A DNA stretch of 64,000 nt from Phascolarctos cinereus (GCF_002099425.1 NW_018344252.1:1922001-1986000), one strand, 5' to 3'; positions 1-11,565 are shown, counted from the first letter of the stretch. The notes: generated by a model not told the origin, from the sequence alone. A program made the numbers and translations.

Positions 1-75
1 GTTAGTCACTAAATATTTGTTAAGCACCTGCTCTGTGCTATGTGCCAGGCACTGTGCTAAGCTCTGGGGATACAG
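1..75 (-). mobile_element. L2 LINE 3' end, cut by window edge
   Basis: The segment reads as the reverse complement of the L2 3' terminus, with landmarks TTTGTTAAGCACCTGC and GTGCCAGGCACTGTGCTAAG. L2 ends in the complementary CTTAGCACAGTGCCTGGCAC followed by a short A/T-rich tail repeat. The copy continues left of the window. It is an old, non-coding relic. Confidence 0.75.
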
Positions 76-94
76 AAATCTCCTCCTGCTGGAC

Positions 95-360
95 TGAACA
101 AGTCTAATGGATTCTACGTACACGTCATTTCATGTATCCATCCTCTTACACTACACCTAAATGCCCATGTCTCAACACCTCTTCCCTGGACTATTGTAAC
201 AGCCTTCTCATTGACCTCTGGACTGTGAGCCTTCCTTCTCCAATCTACCCTGTACCCAGCTATCACCAGTGATCTTCCTAAGGCATTGGTCTTTCCATTT
301 CACTCTCTCAAAAAACAAAACCAAAACTTCCTTGATACTTCTTTGTCTTTAGGAGAAATT
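95..360 (+). mobile_element. L2 LINE fragment, C-terminal RT region to 3' UTR
   Basis: The stretch follows the L2 order GGACTATTGTAACAGCCTTCT, then a CCAATC..CAGCTATCACC segment, then GTGATCTTCCTAAGG and the gap before AGGAGAAATTCACCTCC. These are landmarks of the region just before the L2 stop codon. No reading frame is open. It lies beside an oppositely oriented L2 end at the left edge, so two separate insertions are implied. Confidence 0.6.
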
Positions 361-729
361 CACCTCCAAAAAGAGGCCACATCTTTCAGGTCATATCTTT
401 TCAAGTCTTCGTATAAGGTGTAGAAAAATTACAAATAAATGTAAAAAAATACAAATTACATCCTTTACAGATAGTAATGTAATAAAATAGTAGTTAGTAA
501 AAATACAAATCTTAATTCAGGCTTAATAACAACATCCTGAGTGAGTGTGTTGACCAGTAAATTGTTAAAAAAAAAAGAACTACATAAAAGAAAATGATAA
601 TGAGAGAACATACTATATTTGGGGGATGTAACTATCCTTAGAGGAAACATTATAGCTTTGAAAACATTTATTACCAAAATAATATAAGAAAAAAAGTGGG
701 AAATTTAAAAAAATGTAAAAAATTAAGTG
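361..729. other. Unassigned A/T-rich intergenic sequence
   Basis: An A-rich stretch with short poly(A) runs and no repeat family I can name. The 70-codon minus-strand frame at 465-677 is low complexity and has no recognisable domain. It may be the decayed upstream part of the adjoining L1 3' UTR. Confidence 0.35.
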
Positions 730-870
730 GAATAAATGAGCAGAACCAAGAGAATGTTGCGTACAGTGACAGTGATACTGTTTTAAGAATAGCTTTGAGC
801 GAATAAGCCATTTTGACTATTATAAATACCGAAATTAACTACGAAAGACACATGAAGGAAGACACAAGAG
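730..870 (+). mobile_element. L1 3' UTR fragment
   Basis: The order GAGCAGAACCAAGAGAATG, TACTGTTTTAAGAATAGCTT and CTTTGAGCGAATAAG, then an ATTATAAATACC..AATTAACTAC block, matches the 3' UTR of the other L1 ends in this window (36650-36740 plus strand; reverse complement at 29900-30010). Both its start and its A-rich tail are lost. Confidence 0.6.
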
Positions 871-1148
871 ACGAAATCTTGAAAACTAGAGGACAAACAA
901 ATAAAATGGCAAATAAAGAGGGTGCAGAATTCATAATGAAAACTAAAACATGGTTCTTTAAAAAGACTCACAAATGAATGCTTCAGCCTCTCTCTCAGCT
1001 CTCTCATTGGGTTTATCACTTTTCTGCTCTTTCAGGCTGCCAACTTTCAAGGTAACAATTTAAATTCTACTCCTTCAATTCTAGTACTCCGTTTGGAAGC
1101 CTCCTTTCCCTCAGAGTCTCTGGGTTGTATCTTTACTGGCATTAACAG

Positions 1149-1377
1149 GGATAGCTAGGTGGTGCAGTGGGTAGAGCACCAGGCCTGGAGTCAGGAATGC
1201 TTATCTTCCTGAGTTCAAATCTGGCCTTAGATACTTACTAGCTGTAGCACCCTGGGCAAACTACTTCACCCAGTTTGCCTCAGTTTCCTTGGAGAAGAAA
1301 ATGGCAAACTGCTTCAGTATCTTTGCCAAGAAGACCCCCAAAGGTGTCATGAAGAGTTGGATGCAGCTGACTAAGCA
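1149..1377 (+). mobile_element. RTE-tailed tRNA SINE
   Basis: The head ATAGCTAGGTGGTGCAGTGG with a tRNA-like A box, a GAGTTCAAATCTGG B box and TTTGCCTCAGTTTCC leads into an RTE/BovB-like tail (CTTCAGTATCTTTGCCAAG, then GTCATGAAGAGTTGG). This is the RTE-mobilised marsupial SINE class. It is essentially full length and diverged. No convincing target-site duplication was seen. Confidence 0.85.
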
Positions 1378-1499
1378 AGAGCGCATCTGTCTCAGGGGCT
1401 CTTGGCTGGCTCTTTACTGGCCCTCACAGATATAGGGCAGGCCTCTGAGGGACGGCTCTTTCCTCCCCAGGCATCGGCCTATGCACCAGAAGTCTCGCC

Positions 1500-1895
1500 G
1501 GCTCCCGGCAGCCTATCATTCCCAGATTTTTTCCAAACTCTTCGTTCCAGCCAAGCTGGTCTCCTTGCTGCTCCATCCTTGTCGGGTGTTCCATCTCCCA
1601 ATAATAATGTGCCTTACACACGGAATACCCTTGGCTTCTTGGAACCTGAATGTGCTCACACTTCAGTGCTCACTTCAAGTGCCAAGTCCTTTTCTAATTC
1701 CCCCAGTTGGTTGCTTGGACCCTCTCCCTCTGACCCTCATAACTGCCTGTGTACTTCGCACATAGTCCCTATCTGTTCATCACAGACTGTGTTGTATCCT
1801 GCTACTTGAATAACAGCTCCCTGGAGTCACTTTTGTCTTTCCATTCCACAGGCTTAGCACATAGTAGGAGCTTAATGAATGTTTATTGATTGAAT
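1500..1895 (+). mobile_element. L2 LINE 3' end
   Basis: L2 landmarks appear in order: CGTTCCAGCCAAGCTGGTCT, CTCACTTCAAGTGCCAAG, CTCCCTGGAGTCACTTTTGT, GCTTAGCACATAGTAGGAGC and the tail TGTTTATTGATTGAATG. The 135- and 94-codon frames here lie in L2 3' UTR and are chance. Confidence 0.75.
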
Positions 1896-2384
1896 GCTTG
1901 ATTTAGATTTTGCATACTGACAATTCTTTCTTACAGGCAAATTTCTTTTGTTTTGTTTTGTGTTTTCAAAGGCTCTTCTTCTCCACCCTCCAATTCCCAG
2001 GATTCCCTTTCTAACTTTCCATGAGATTTTGCTCATCCTGCCAGCATCCTGTAAGGGCAGGTTTATAAAGTCCTCTTCAATGAGAAAGCACTGGAGAAAT
2101 TGAATCAATAAATTCATGTGCATTCAGCAACATTTTTCTCTCAAGGCTTTATGGGCATTTATTATGATTCATAATTTAACATTTATTGAGCACAAAGAAG
2201 CAGACACCATTCAAAGTGAGAGGCAAAAATGACACCTTCCCAAGGGACTTATGGAAGAATGGAAAATTCAATTTAACTTTTTTTTTTCTGAGAAAGTTAT
2301 TCTTTGGGCTTTAGGTGCATCCTGGAAGAAAGCAAACTCAGAAAAGTGGAAAGATGCCTGTGACAACTTGCTGTGTCGGTGCTG

Positions 2385-2600
2385 GAACACCATTTTCCCT
2401 TCTGTGCTTTCTCACCCCTCACGTGGCTGCCACCCAGGTTCAGATCCCTATAACTTCCACACAGTGTGTTGGAGTAACTTCCTTATTGGTTTTCCTGCTT
2501 CAAGCATCTGCCCTTTTCATCATCCTCCACAGAGTTGCCAAAAGGATCTTCCCACTTTCTTCAAACTCCATTTGCTCCCTTTCACCTTTCCCGTTCAATC
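2385..2600 (+). mobile_element. L2 LINE fragment (pre-3' UTR)
   Basis: Matches the L2 stretch running through TTGGTTTTCCTGCTTCAAGC, a TCATCCTCCACAGAGTTGCC segment and GGATCTTCC. The frames of 121-125 codons overlapping it show no L2 reverse-transcriptase motif and are fortuitous. Confidence 0.55.
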
Positions 2601-2900
2601 AATTAGTCAACAAAGAAGTCCTTATTAAATACCTACTGTGTGTTAGGTGTTGTGGCGGGTGCTGGGTATCGAAAGGTTAAAAAATGAAAGGGCCCCTACC
2701 CTCAAGGAGTTTACAGTCTGTCAGAAGAGACAACATATACTCCCACAAGTATGTGAAGAATAAATAGAGAGGAAATACGGGTGGCTAAAGACGAGGTGGT
2801 TTGGGAGGGAGGCCTCTAGCCATGGAGAGGGTGGGGATCTGGAAAGACTTTGAGATGGTACTGCCTAGTTGTACCATTTAAAGAAATGACTGGATAGTGG
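2600..2900 (-). mobile_element. L2 LINE 3' end, inverted
   Basis: Starts ATTAGTCAACAAAG, then TTAAATACCTACTGTGTGTT, then CTACCCTCAAGGAGTTTACA, the reverse complement of the L2 end. It abuts the plus-strand L2 fragment at 2385-2600 almost tail to tail. Confidence 0.7.
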
Positions 2901-2984
2901 AGGGCAGGAAGGGGACTGATGGATAATGAGACTAGAAAAAGAATGAAAAACTTCAGCACTGTTTACGTCCTCTGGTCCAGCTGT

Positions 2985-3238
2985 TCACTTGTTCCAGTTG
3001 TGTTTGACTCTTTGTAACCCATTTGGGGGTTTCTTACCAAAGATACTAGAATGGTTTGCCATTTCCTTCTCCAGCTCATTTTTACAGATGAGGAAACTGA
3101 GGTAAACAGGGTGAAGTGACTTGCCCAGGGTCACACACCTATTACATGTCTGAAGCCAGATTTTAACTCAGGAAAATGAGTCTTCTTGCCTCTGGGCCTG
3201 GCACTCTATCTATCCACTGTGGCACCTACTTGCCCCAC
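2985..3238 (-). mobile_element. RTE-tailed tRNA SINE, inverted
   Basis: Reverse complement of the RTE-SINE. The tail lies at the left (CCAGTTGTGTTTGACTCTTT and GGTTTGCCATTTCCTTCTCC), then GATGAGGAAACTGAGG and TCACACACCTATTAC, and the tRNA head at the right ending CCACTGTGGCACCTACTTGC. Nearly full length. Confidence 0.85.
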
Positions 3239-4008
3239 ATCTTCTTGCATAAATCAGTAAAAAGCTTGGTGCTTAGAGAAATTAGTCTACCTTTGGCAAG
3301 CAGGCTTCATGACATGAGCCACTTTCTATAGGTGTGTCTGTTACACAGACAACACACAGTCACGCTGGGTTTGCAGTGAATGCATCCCTGGCCTTGGGGG
3401 TGGTTGATTGTGTTCCAAAGGAGGGGATGGAGACCTTCTGGTCTGCTAGGCTATGTTAAGCCTCAGGGCTCCTCTATTGGGTGAGCTCTATCCTTTGCTT
3501 ATCCGTATACACAGAAAGGGGTAGAGGAGACCCACAACATTTACTGAAATGGAGGCCCACAGTAAAATGGCCGTTCTCTTTTCCAGTTAGTGAAAACAAA
3601 GGACTCTGGTCTCTCTGCCACAGCAATAGGTTGGGACCAGGTTGGGACAGGCTTTAAGAGCCTGACAGGAAACTCTGTACATGCTCCTACAGCCATGGTG
3701 TCAAGCTTAAATAGAAACACCAGCCACACACTGACTGTCCGTGGTTTATTGTGTTTTTATTTGTTTTGTTAAATATTTGCAAATTATCTTTCAACTGGAT
3801 TCTGAGCACTCAGGAGTATTGACCTCAGTCCTAAAGGCAAGGTGCTGACTGGCAAGTGTCAGTGTGAGCATTTATCCTTTAAAAATGGGCAAATGCCACA
3901 AATCCAGGCTGGATTGGTCGCTTTGCTGATTGTCTTAAGAAAGTGATGGAGAAAATATTAATACTACAGATTCAACTTCAAATTGTGTCATATGTTCATT
4001 TCATTTTT
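3239..4008. other. Unassigned single-copy-looking sequence
   Basis: No repeat or gene recognised. Short frames on both strands at 3541-3772 overlap each other and show no domain. Confidence 0.3.
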
Positions 4009-4064
4009 AGAAGCTGGTTGTTAAACATTTACCAGCACACCCTTCCTGGGGACCATAAGGAGTC

Positions 4065-4605
4065 TTGGGACTTAAAGCCCTCTCCATTCTGACTTCAACC
4101 TTCCTTTGCAGGCTTTCCTCACTTCACACACATTCTAGAGTTGTCCAATTCCCCTTTCTTTTGTTCCTCACATGCAACACTTCATCTCTCATCTCCATGA
4201 TTTTGCATAAGCTGTCCCCTACGCCCTTAATGCCTTCTCTCCTCAACTCTGGATCTAAGAATCCCTCAAGTTTTTCAAATCCCAGATCCAATGCCACTTC
4301 TTCCATGTGACCTTCCCTGATCCTTCTTCACCCTTCCCAACTCTGCCTCATTCCCTGAAGCTGCTAGGTTCCTCAGCCAACCTACTTTGAATTTATTTCC
4401 TGTGTCTTTTGCATATTACATGAAGGTGGCATCACCTCATACTTCCACTTGTAGTATGAGGATACTGGTCATCTCCTCCTAGAGAAAGTAAGCGTCTTGA
4501 GAGCAGGGACTGTTTTCTCTTTTGTCTTTATATCCCTCACACCTGGTTCAGGTGTGGCACATAGTAGGTACTTAATAAAGGCTTGTTGACTGGTTGGTTG
4601 ATAGA
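4065..4605 (+). mobile_element. L2 LINE 3' end, long copy
   Basis: Runs from AAAGCCCTCTCCATTCTG through CATTCTAGAGTTGTCCAATT, GATCCAATGCCACTTCTTCC, TTGAGAGCAGGGACTGTTTT and GTGTGGCACATAGTAGGTAC to the tail TTGTTGACTGGTTGGTTGAT. About 540 bp of the L2 C-terminus and 3' UTR. The antisense frames here are incidental. Confidence 0.8.
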
Positions 4606-4937
4606 CTCATGGCTTTCCAGGGTCACTCTTCCTTTTTTGGAAGGGAACATCGAGGTCAGTTGCCTGTTAGAGCCTGGGCTAAAAGACATAGACTGAATGC
4701 AGGTCAGCAAAGCCCGTGCTGCCTGCTCTGCCACTTGGCTCCCATAGGCTGGTTTTAGCTGACTCAGTCTAGATTCAGATGACTGATCAGCTTGAACTCT
4801 GAGCCATTCTCAGATCTTCCCTAATCAAAAGGTTGCTATATCCTTTTGACCCTCCTCCCCTAACAGTGAGTTCCCAGGTTGAGTAATTTCTACACGTCAC
4901 ATTTCAGTTCACTCTGCTCATCTCATATAGAAAGAGA

Positions 4938-5175
4938 CACAAATTTATTAGACAGCTACCATGTGCTAGGCATTGTATTAAACATATTACAAATATTTTT
5001 CGACTTGGTCCTCACAACCACCATGGCAGATAGATGCTATTATTATCATCCTATTTTGTAGTTGAGAAAACTGAGGCAAACAGTGATTGGCAAACAGTTA
5101 GTGTCTAAAGTAGAATTTACCCTTAGAATCTGGACCCCAGAGCCAGCACTCAGTCCACTGTGCTACACAGCTGCC
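4938..5175 (-). mobile_element. MIR/THER1 CORE-SINE, inverted
   Basis: Reverse-complement MIR order: GACAGCTACCATGTGCTAGG, a CCTCACAACCACC segment, TATTATTATCATCC, GAGAAAACTGAGGCAAACAG, then the B-box region and GTGCTACACAGCTGCC at the tRNA end. Old and non-coding. Confidence 0.75.
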
Positions 5176-5204
5176 TTAATGTCTCCCCTATAACCCAATT
5201 CAAA

Positions 5205-5410
5205 TGTTCTCTCCTTCTGCTGTGTAACTTCTTAATTGTTTTCCATTTCTTGAAGACCTTCCCGTTGTCCATAGGATCAAATGTAAATTCCTCTAGATTG
5301 TATTTGAAGCCCACTACAGTTTGGTTCCAACTGTCCACCATTATTACACAAGACTCCCCTTCCCCAGCTCGAAGTTGTAGCCAAAGTGAACTCTTGTCTG
5401 TTCCTTGAGT
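5205..5410 (+). mobile_element. L2 LINE fragment
   Basis: Matches L2 through TAGGATCAAATGTAAATTCC, TGAAGCCCACTACAGTTTGG and CCAAAGTGAACTCTTGTCTG. It adjoins a MIR and lacks the L2 end. Confidence 0.6.
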
Positions 5411-7647
5411 TAGTCTTGCCCTGTTAACGTCCCCCAGCTGGATAGGGAGCTCTCAGCCTCATGGATGTGATCCTTGTAAAATACCACACTCCCTCCCCAC
5501 CTCTCTGACCTAGGTCTAGGCAATACTTTTATTATTTGAAATCAATGTTTTTGTCTGGGAATTGCTGGTACAACCACTGTTGACTGATGCTTATACTACA
5601 TATAGGAGCAAAGTAGAGAAATCTTCTGGTCTGGACTGAGCAGAGGTCCGGTGAGGACTGAAATGGGGAGACACCTGTTGTCCCACTGACCTTCATGTAA
5701 ATCAACTCTCCTATAAATCCCCTGTCAGCCCCAGGGCCACTCCTCTCACACTGGAGGTTTGGGGTCCCCAGAGGAGGACTGTCTCTTAAAGGTTCTCTAA
5801 AGGAACTCTGAGGTCTGTGTGTTTTAGAATTATCATTCTTGAGCCCCAACTAGTGTGTTTTATGAATGTCTGGGGTATATTCTCCCATATGTATAGACTG
5901 TGTCTGGAGACTCAAATTTAAAGTTTAGAGGTTGTGAAGCACATGTGTCGAGGACACACGCAACAGCTCCCTCTCTTTTGTCTCTGTCTGGTTCCATGAT
6001 TGTCCTCAAGGTGTCTTTCTCTGTTCTTGGTTGGATGTGTTGACTGCTACTGGTCCCCCTTCTACGATCATATAGTCAAATTCAATAGGAGAGCATGGAA
6101 ATATAATATTCCTTCTGGTCACACTCAATTCTCCCTCAGTGTACCCTGATTCCCTCCCCCCCACTGCTTTCCTCTGGTACAAGGCCCAAAGGTCTCCTTC
6201 CTCAAGGGACACGAGAGCCTGGAGTCCTCTTCCAATGATCAACTGTCTTATTGGGCTTACTATTGGATTAACTTTTTTTTAGATGTAGCCCAAATGATAA
6301 GACTTGATCTTTTCAACCAATCATAAGATATTCTCTATATGACATCATCTACTTTTCATCCAATGGCCAAAAGTCCTGTGAGCCTTCCAAACAATTTAAG
6401 GGCTTTTCAACACGTTGTGATGAGGTTATAGGAAAATTCCTCAAGACCCAGTTACTCTGTTGATTGGTTGACCAATTTAATTAATGTACCTGCACCTTCT
6501 GTGATTACATAAATGAGGTGTGGAGTGAAACATTTTTCCCAACCCCCACTCTTACATATGGTCCTATGAAATCTCACAACATGGCTCCAACCAGGCTGAT
6601 GGTGTGTTACTCCCTATAATGCACTCTAGCCTACTGGCTAGTCATCCACAATAGTACATTCCTAGCTCTGTGCCTTTGCATAGGCCCTCCCCTGACCCCA
6701 TCTAACAAATTTATCAATTAAATTGTCATTTAAATTAAGAAATATTCTTGTCCTGTAGAAGGCTCCATTACATTCTGGGCCATTAAAGCAAACCTTCAAA
6801 ATTTGAAATGCTTCAAATGCCCACTCTTCCCCTTGGCTTTTCTGTACCTTCCTAACAGATAGGAGGTAGACTCACTCAGTTTGGACCTTGGAGAAGGTCT
6901 CATTCAAGCTAGTTCTATGGGCAAAGCTGATCATGTGTTTGTACCTTCCTAATTCCCAGCTGCATCCCAATCCCAGTTCTCAAGATATTTTCATTAGAAC
7001 CTGCAAATGAGCTTCAGCCCAGTCTCTGCTCATCAGCACTTTGGCCAATACCCTGGTTCCAGCAGCCAAGATCAAACACTATAAGAGCTGGCTTCATGTC
7101 CAGCACGCTTCAGGATATGTCTGATACTGATTTAGAGGACAATTCCCATAAATGACACTTCAAACTTAATTTACAGCAAAACCAAAGATACTGCTTTTAG
7201 GGAAGATCAAAGTTAGCCAAATTTCATGATGAGTAAGTCTAGTTTCTCTAAGAGCTCTTATTATTTTTAAAATGTGTGTCAGAGACTAAGACCCTTCAAT
7301 TTCATCAGGCAGTTACTGCAGGGTGGGTGCCCTCAGATGAGTGCTAGGAAGGTCCATTGGACCACTTCCATTGCCCAGACATGGGAGAAGCTGGAATCAG
7401 CTCATTGAAGGAAGGTGCTGTAAGCACAGGATTGGGAGGACTCAGTCAGCCTTTTATTACATTCCCCCATCCCCAAGTACTTTAAAAAATGATGTCTGTT
7501 TATTCTGGCTTTCAATATCTTTAGCTAATTAAAATTACTTCCTGCTACTGATCCATTAAAATGATAATACACTTTAGGGTACTGCAATATTTGGCTGAGA
7601 AAGGGCGGCCAGGAAATCATATTTTCTTCCAGTTAATATTCCCTTAT
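5411..7647. other. Unassigned 2.2 kb stretch
   Basis: No family recognised. The region holds two minus-strand frames (5532-5849, 105 codons; 6006-6242, 78 codons) with no domain I can name and an AATAAT-type signal near 5533. Several CCAAT/ATTGG boxes cluster at 6240-6480. It could hold an eroded element or untranslated transcript sequence. I cannot support either. Confidence 0.25.
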
Positions 7648-7850
7648 CTTGGAGCCAGAAGGGATGGAATTCAACTTCTAGCTCTAACACTTACCAGTTG
7701 CATATTTGCAGAAGGCACAGGCTCTCTCTCAGCTGCAGATTCCTTACTTGGAAAGGGGTTCAAATAGTATTTGTTGCCCATCTTAGAAGACTGTTTTAAG
7801 CCTTAAAAATTTTATCAAAATATTACTATTATTATTGTTATTAACAGAAT
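7648..7850 (+). mobile_element. MIR/THER1 CORE-SINE
   Basis: tRNA-like start near CTTGGAGCCAGAAGG, B-box-like GGAATTCAACTTC, CACTTACCAGTTGCATATTT, then the core and a 3' end ending in the TTATTATTGTTATTA tail. Diverged. Confidence 0.6.
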
Positions 7851-9099
7851 GGCACAGGAGAGAGGGTAGATAATGTGAGCTAACACCTGGAGTTCTAAGC
7901 TACTTTGGCAATGAGGTGATTTCTTGTACAGTTAAATGCAGTTATTTTGTTTTGGTTGTATAGTGGGGTTTGCTAACTCTCATTCTCAGACCCCTTCCAT
8001 GGTTGTGAGAGAACATAAGGACAATGGAGGGATTCAGAAGAGGCTGAGGTTTCAGGAATTACAAAAGAAATGACTGCTTAAAAACCATAATAGGCTTCCC
8101 TTCTGAGAGGCAGGAGAAGAGTGGGTGCCCTGTTGAGTTGTTGGTGTAGTTAGGCATGATGGAACAAGAATCCAGACCACTTCTGGAGAACTGCTGGTAT
8201 CCCTAGATAGCCATGAAGTGCTACAGAGTGAGATCATGGGAAGAGATGGGATGTTGGTGCAACTTGAGTTCAGACTTGAGACTGATGGGGCCAGCTTGAG
8301 TACAAGACCACAGCCTCAGAAAGATCCTTCAAAGCCAACTCCTGCCTTTCCCCCTCCACATGTTTCTTCCCAAAGAAGTTTTCAGTGGGCTCCAAAAGTT
8401 TTCAACATCTTTCTTTATTATTTTGTCCAGAAATCAACTGGGAGGAAGGGGGGTGGCTGGGGAGGAAGGCTACAGCAACTCATGCATCTGGCTTCTAGCA
8501 ACATACATGGAAGTAGAGCCCTCCATTTTCAATTCAACTCATTTGACTTTTCATCTGGTTGCTGCCCTCATATCCGCTCTGCAGCAGGAGTATCAAAGGA
8601 CAATTAGTCCCCTGAGGCAACTATTTCCATCTTTAAGAAACAATCTAGATCTCTGTTTCCCTTCTGCCCATCAGGACTTCATGATCATTAGGTCTGGTTA
8701 TTGCTCTGGATTCACTTGTTTTTCTCTGTTTGTGAAAAGTTACAAATTAGGAATTAATAAAAAAAATCTATTTGGTCATCTGGAGTCCCTAGATTGTAGT
8801 ACCAGTGATGAGACAAAGAATCAATTTTTCTCTCTCTGATGAATATATACTGTAACATAAATTCTCCTACTCCTCTATCCTACAGACTTTGCCATTCATC
8901 ACTTCACCCATCCCCCCTTCACAGCCTCCATGCATTTCATCCTCTAGACGCAAGTGCAGAAAATCATTATCGAAAGAAATAGCCATGAGACTACAGAGAA
9001 ATGTATTTCTTTTCAAACAAGGGGTGAAACAGAAAGTAAACTAAATTCTTAAGAGCTAAGGATTGGGGACACAGGCCCAGCAACAGTCAGAATGATGGA
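7851..9099. other. Unassigned sequence before the large L1
   Basis: No recognised repeat or gene. Two overlapping plus-strand frames (8218-8607, 8360-8839) run in different phases with no domain, signal peptide or family resemblance. The longer (159 codons) is compatible with chance. Confidence 0.3.
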
Positions 9100-9450
9100 G
9101 GGGTGGGCCAAGATGGAAGAATACAGGCAGCAACACAGCTGAACTCTTTCAACATTCCCCTCCAAACAACTTTAAAATAACTCCTCAAATCAAATTTTGG
9201 AGCAGCAAAGCCAACAAAGCCTAAGACAACTTAGGAGGTTGGCAGCAGAAGTTTGTGACAAGAGCAGCAGGAAAGGCTTTTGGAGGTGGCCACCAGAGTG
9301 GCAGCTACAGCAACTTTGAGAGCTCTCAGCCCAGAGAGTGTAAGGGGGTTAGACAACTGGTCAGAAAAATCTGACAGGCAACTCTTTGTTGGCACAGGAT
9401 GCATGTGGTGCTGATTGGTAACTCTATTGCTCACACACCATTCTAAGTCG

Positions 9451-9665
9451 TAGTTCCAAGATAGAGAAGAGTACGTCTGGTCAGTCACATGGGAGCAGAG
9501 ACCCTTGTCACAGTTCCAAGACAGAGAGAAGCATTAGCATTTGTGACTATAGGGGAGCAGGAAACCTGGTCACAGTTCCAAGGCTGAGAGGAGCACTGCA
9601 GCTTGTGGTTGCAGGAGATTAGGGGACCTGGTCATAGTTCTGGGCCAAGAAGAGTGCTGGCATTT
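9451..9665 (+). repeat. Tandem ~62 bp monomers in L1 5' UTR
   Basis: The element YAGTTCCAAG..GAGAGRAGCA recurs at 9451, 9511, 9573 and 9635 (spacing 60, 62, 62). Each unit continues into a 'TTGTGRCTRYAGGGGAGCAGG' type segment. Monomeric 5' UTRs act as promoters in some rodent L1s; that role here is inference. Confidence 0.7.
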
Positions 9666-9905
9666 GGAGCTACAGGGTTGCAGAGGCCCTAACTGAGTAA
9701 AGACCAGGATGCAGACCAGAATAGAAGTGACCACTCAGGTCCCTGATCACACTACTTTAGAAACACTGAAAATCTGCCAGAACTAACCCTGAAAAGAGCA
9801 GCATGAAAAAGCTGGAAGCTTGGGACAGTGTTTTCCTACTCCCAGGGTGAGTAGAACCCAACTTTAATATAAAGTTCATAGTAAAAAAAAAAAAAGACTA
9901 GAAAA

Positions 9906-10484
9906 ATGAGCAAACAACAATAACAACATCAACAACAAAAGGAACTTCACCATAAAAGCTACTATAATAGCAGGGAAGACCAAGACATAAACTCAGAAGA
10001 AGACAACAATGTGAAAATAGCAACAAACAAAGCCTCAAAAAAAATGCTAATTGGACCCAAGCCCAACAAGATTTCTTGGAAGAGTTAAAAAAAGATTTAA
10101 GAGTACTGGAAGAAAAATTGGGGAAAGAAATGAGAGTGATGCAAGAAAATTATGAAGAGAATTAATGATTTGTAAAAGAGGCACAAAAAATACCGAAGAG
10201 AAAAACCATCTTCAAAATAGAACTAGCCTAATAGTAAAGAGAAAAGAATTGGAGAAAAGAACTTAAAAACCAGAATTAACCAAATGGAAAAAAAGAGATA
10301 CAAAAGCTCACTGAAGAAAATTATTCCTTAAAAATTAGAATTGAGCAAATGGAAGCTAATGATTCCATGAGATATCAATAAATAATAAAACAAAGTCAAA
10401 AGAGTGAAAAAAATAGAAGAAAATTTAAAGTATTACATCAGAAAAATAACTGACCTGGAAAATACATTGAGAAGAAACATTTTT
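9906..10484 (+). pseudogene. L1 ORF1 N-terminal remnant (copy A)
   Basis: The start codon context is AAAAATGAGCAAACAACAA. The frame is A-rich and decodes, in pieces, to a charged coiled-coil style protein with segments such as EELKKDLRVLEEKLGKEMRV and IEQMEANDSM. This is the RNA-binding trimeric protein of L1. It is broken by stops and by the inverted L1 insertion at 10485. Confidence 0.75.
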
Positions 10485-11118
10485 TTTTCCTAATTTAAAA
10501 TTTTTATTTTTAATTTAAGGACTAAAACAAGCTTTTACATAACATAGTATAATAAAAAAGATGATTACACAGGAAACTGCAAATATGTATAACTTATTAT
10601 TCCTTTTAAATATATAATAAAGTTGTCATGTAAATTTCCTTTTTCCTTTCTTTATACCCCTCCTCATCTAAAATGGCTACAATTAGACACACACACGTAA
10701 AATCAGCCTATATGCACTTCTATTTATCAGTTCTTTCTCTAGATGCAAATAGCTTCTTCCTTCATATGTCCCTTGTAGTTAAGGTAGGTATTTACGATAG
10801 TCAAAATGACTTATTCAAAATTGTTCTTAAAAAAATATTGCTGCTACTGTATACAATGTTTTCTTGGTCCTGCTCATTTCACTCTTCATTATTTTGGGCA
10901 AGTCTACCCATGTTTTTTCTAAGATCATTGCATTCATCATTTCTTATAGCACAAGAGTATGCCATCACAACTATGTACTGCAACTTGTTCAGCTCTTTCC
11001 TAATTGGGCTGCATCCCCACAATTTTTAGTTCTTTGCCACTATGAAAAGAGCTGCTATCAACATGTTAGAACACATAGGTTCTAGTAGTGGTATTGCTGA
11101 GCTGAAGGCATAGGCAGA
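10485..11118 (-). mobile_element. Inverted L1 3' end nested in copy A ORF1
   Basis: A poly(T) start (ATTTTTTTTCC), then the reverse complement of the L1 3' UTR (AAACAAGCTTTTACATAACA, TAGTATAATAAAAAAGATGA) and of the ORF2 end (CATTTCTTATAGCACAAGAG; CTAATTGGGCTGCATCCCC). ORF1 resumes at CAAATTAGGAATTAATGGAC. Flanks AGAAGAAACA and AGAACAGACA may be a decayed target-site duplication. 5'-truncated, about 630 bp. Confidence 0.85.
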
Positions 11119-11565
11119 ACAGACAAATTAGGAATTAATGGACTACCTAAAAGCCTAGATGTCATATGTCAAGGAATTACACGGGAAAACTGCTCCAGTA
11201 TCTTCCAGATGGTAAAGTAGAAATTGTAAGAATATTATAGCCAAATTCCACAGCTCCCAGGTCAGGGAGAAAATATTGTAAACATCCAGAAAGCAAACAT
11301 TGAAATATTGTGGAGCCACAGAAAGGATCACACAAGATGTAACAGCTTCCATATCAAAGGAGTGGAAGGCTTGGAAGATGATATTCCAGAAAGGGAAGGA
11401 TATAGGATTATGACCAAGAATAACATACCAAGCAAAACTGTCTATAATCCTTCAGGTGAAACAATGTAAATTTAAGGAAATAGAGAACTTTCAAGCATGA
11501 CTGATGAAAAGACCAAAGCAGAGTAGAAAAATTCACACTTGAACACAAGACTCAAGAGAAGTAGA
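11119..11565 (+). pseudogene. L1 ORF1 C-terminal remnant (copy A)
   Basis: Decodes to the ORF1 RRM/C-terminal domain in pieces: ILAKFHSSQVREKILQ, then CGATERITQDV and EWKAWKMIFQKGKDI. The pattern matches L1 ORF1 'RNIIAKFQSSQVKEKILQA'. The downstream spacer begins near 11566. Confidence 0.75.

Noticed and set aside
1149-1230. tRNA gene at SINE heads (here and at the other SINE copies)
   Set aside because: The A- and B-box-like motifs belong to tRNA-derived SINE heads; no complete cloverleaf stands alone.
1402-1809. 135-codon plus frame
   Set aside because: Lies across an RTE-SINE boundary and L2 3' UTR; chance frame in pyrimidine-rich text.
5411-6750. Possible LTR or retroviral remnant, because of CCAAT boxes and a CTATAAATCCCC-like box
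   Set aside because: No paired repeat, primer-binding site, polypurine tract or gag/pol/env resemblance was found, so not called.
8360-8839. 159-codon plus frame as a possible gene
   Set aside because: No recognised domain, overlaps another frame of similar length in a different phase, no splice, promoter or polyadenylation context that singles it out.
10673-11029. 118-codon plus frame
   Set aside because: It is the antisense reading of an inverted L1 3' end.
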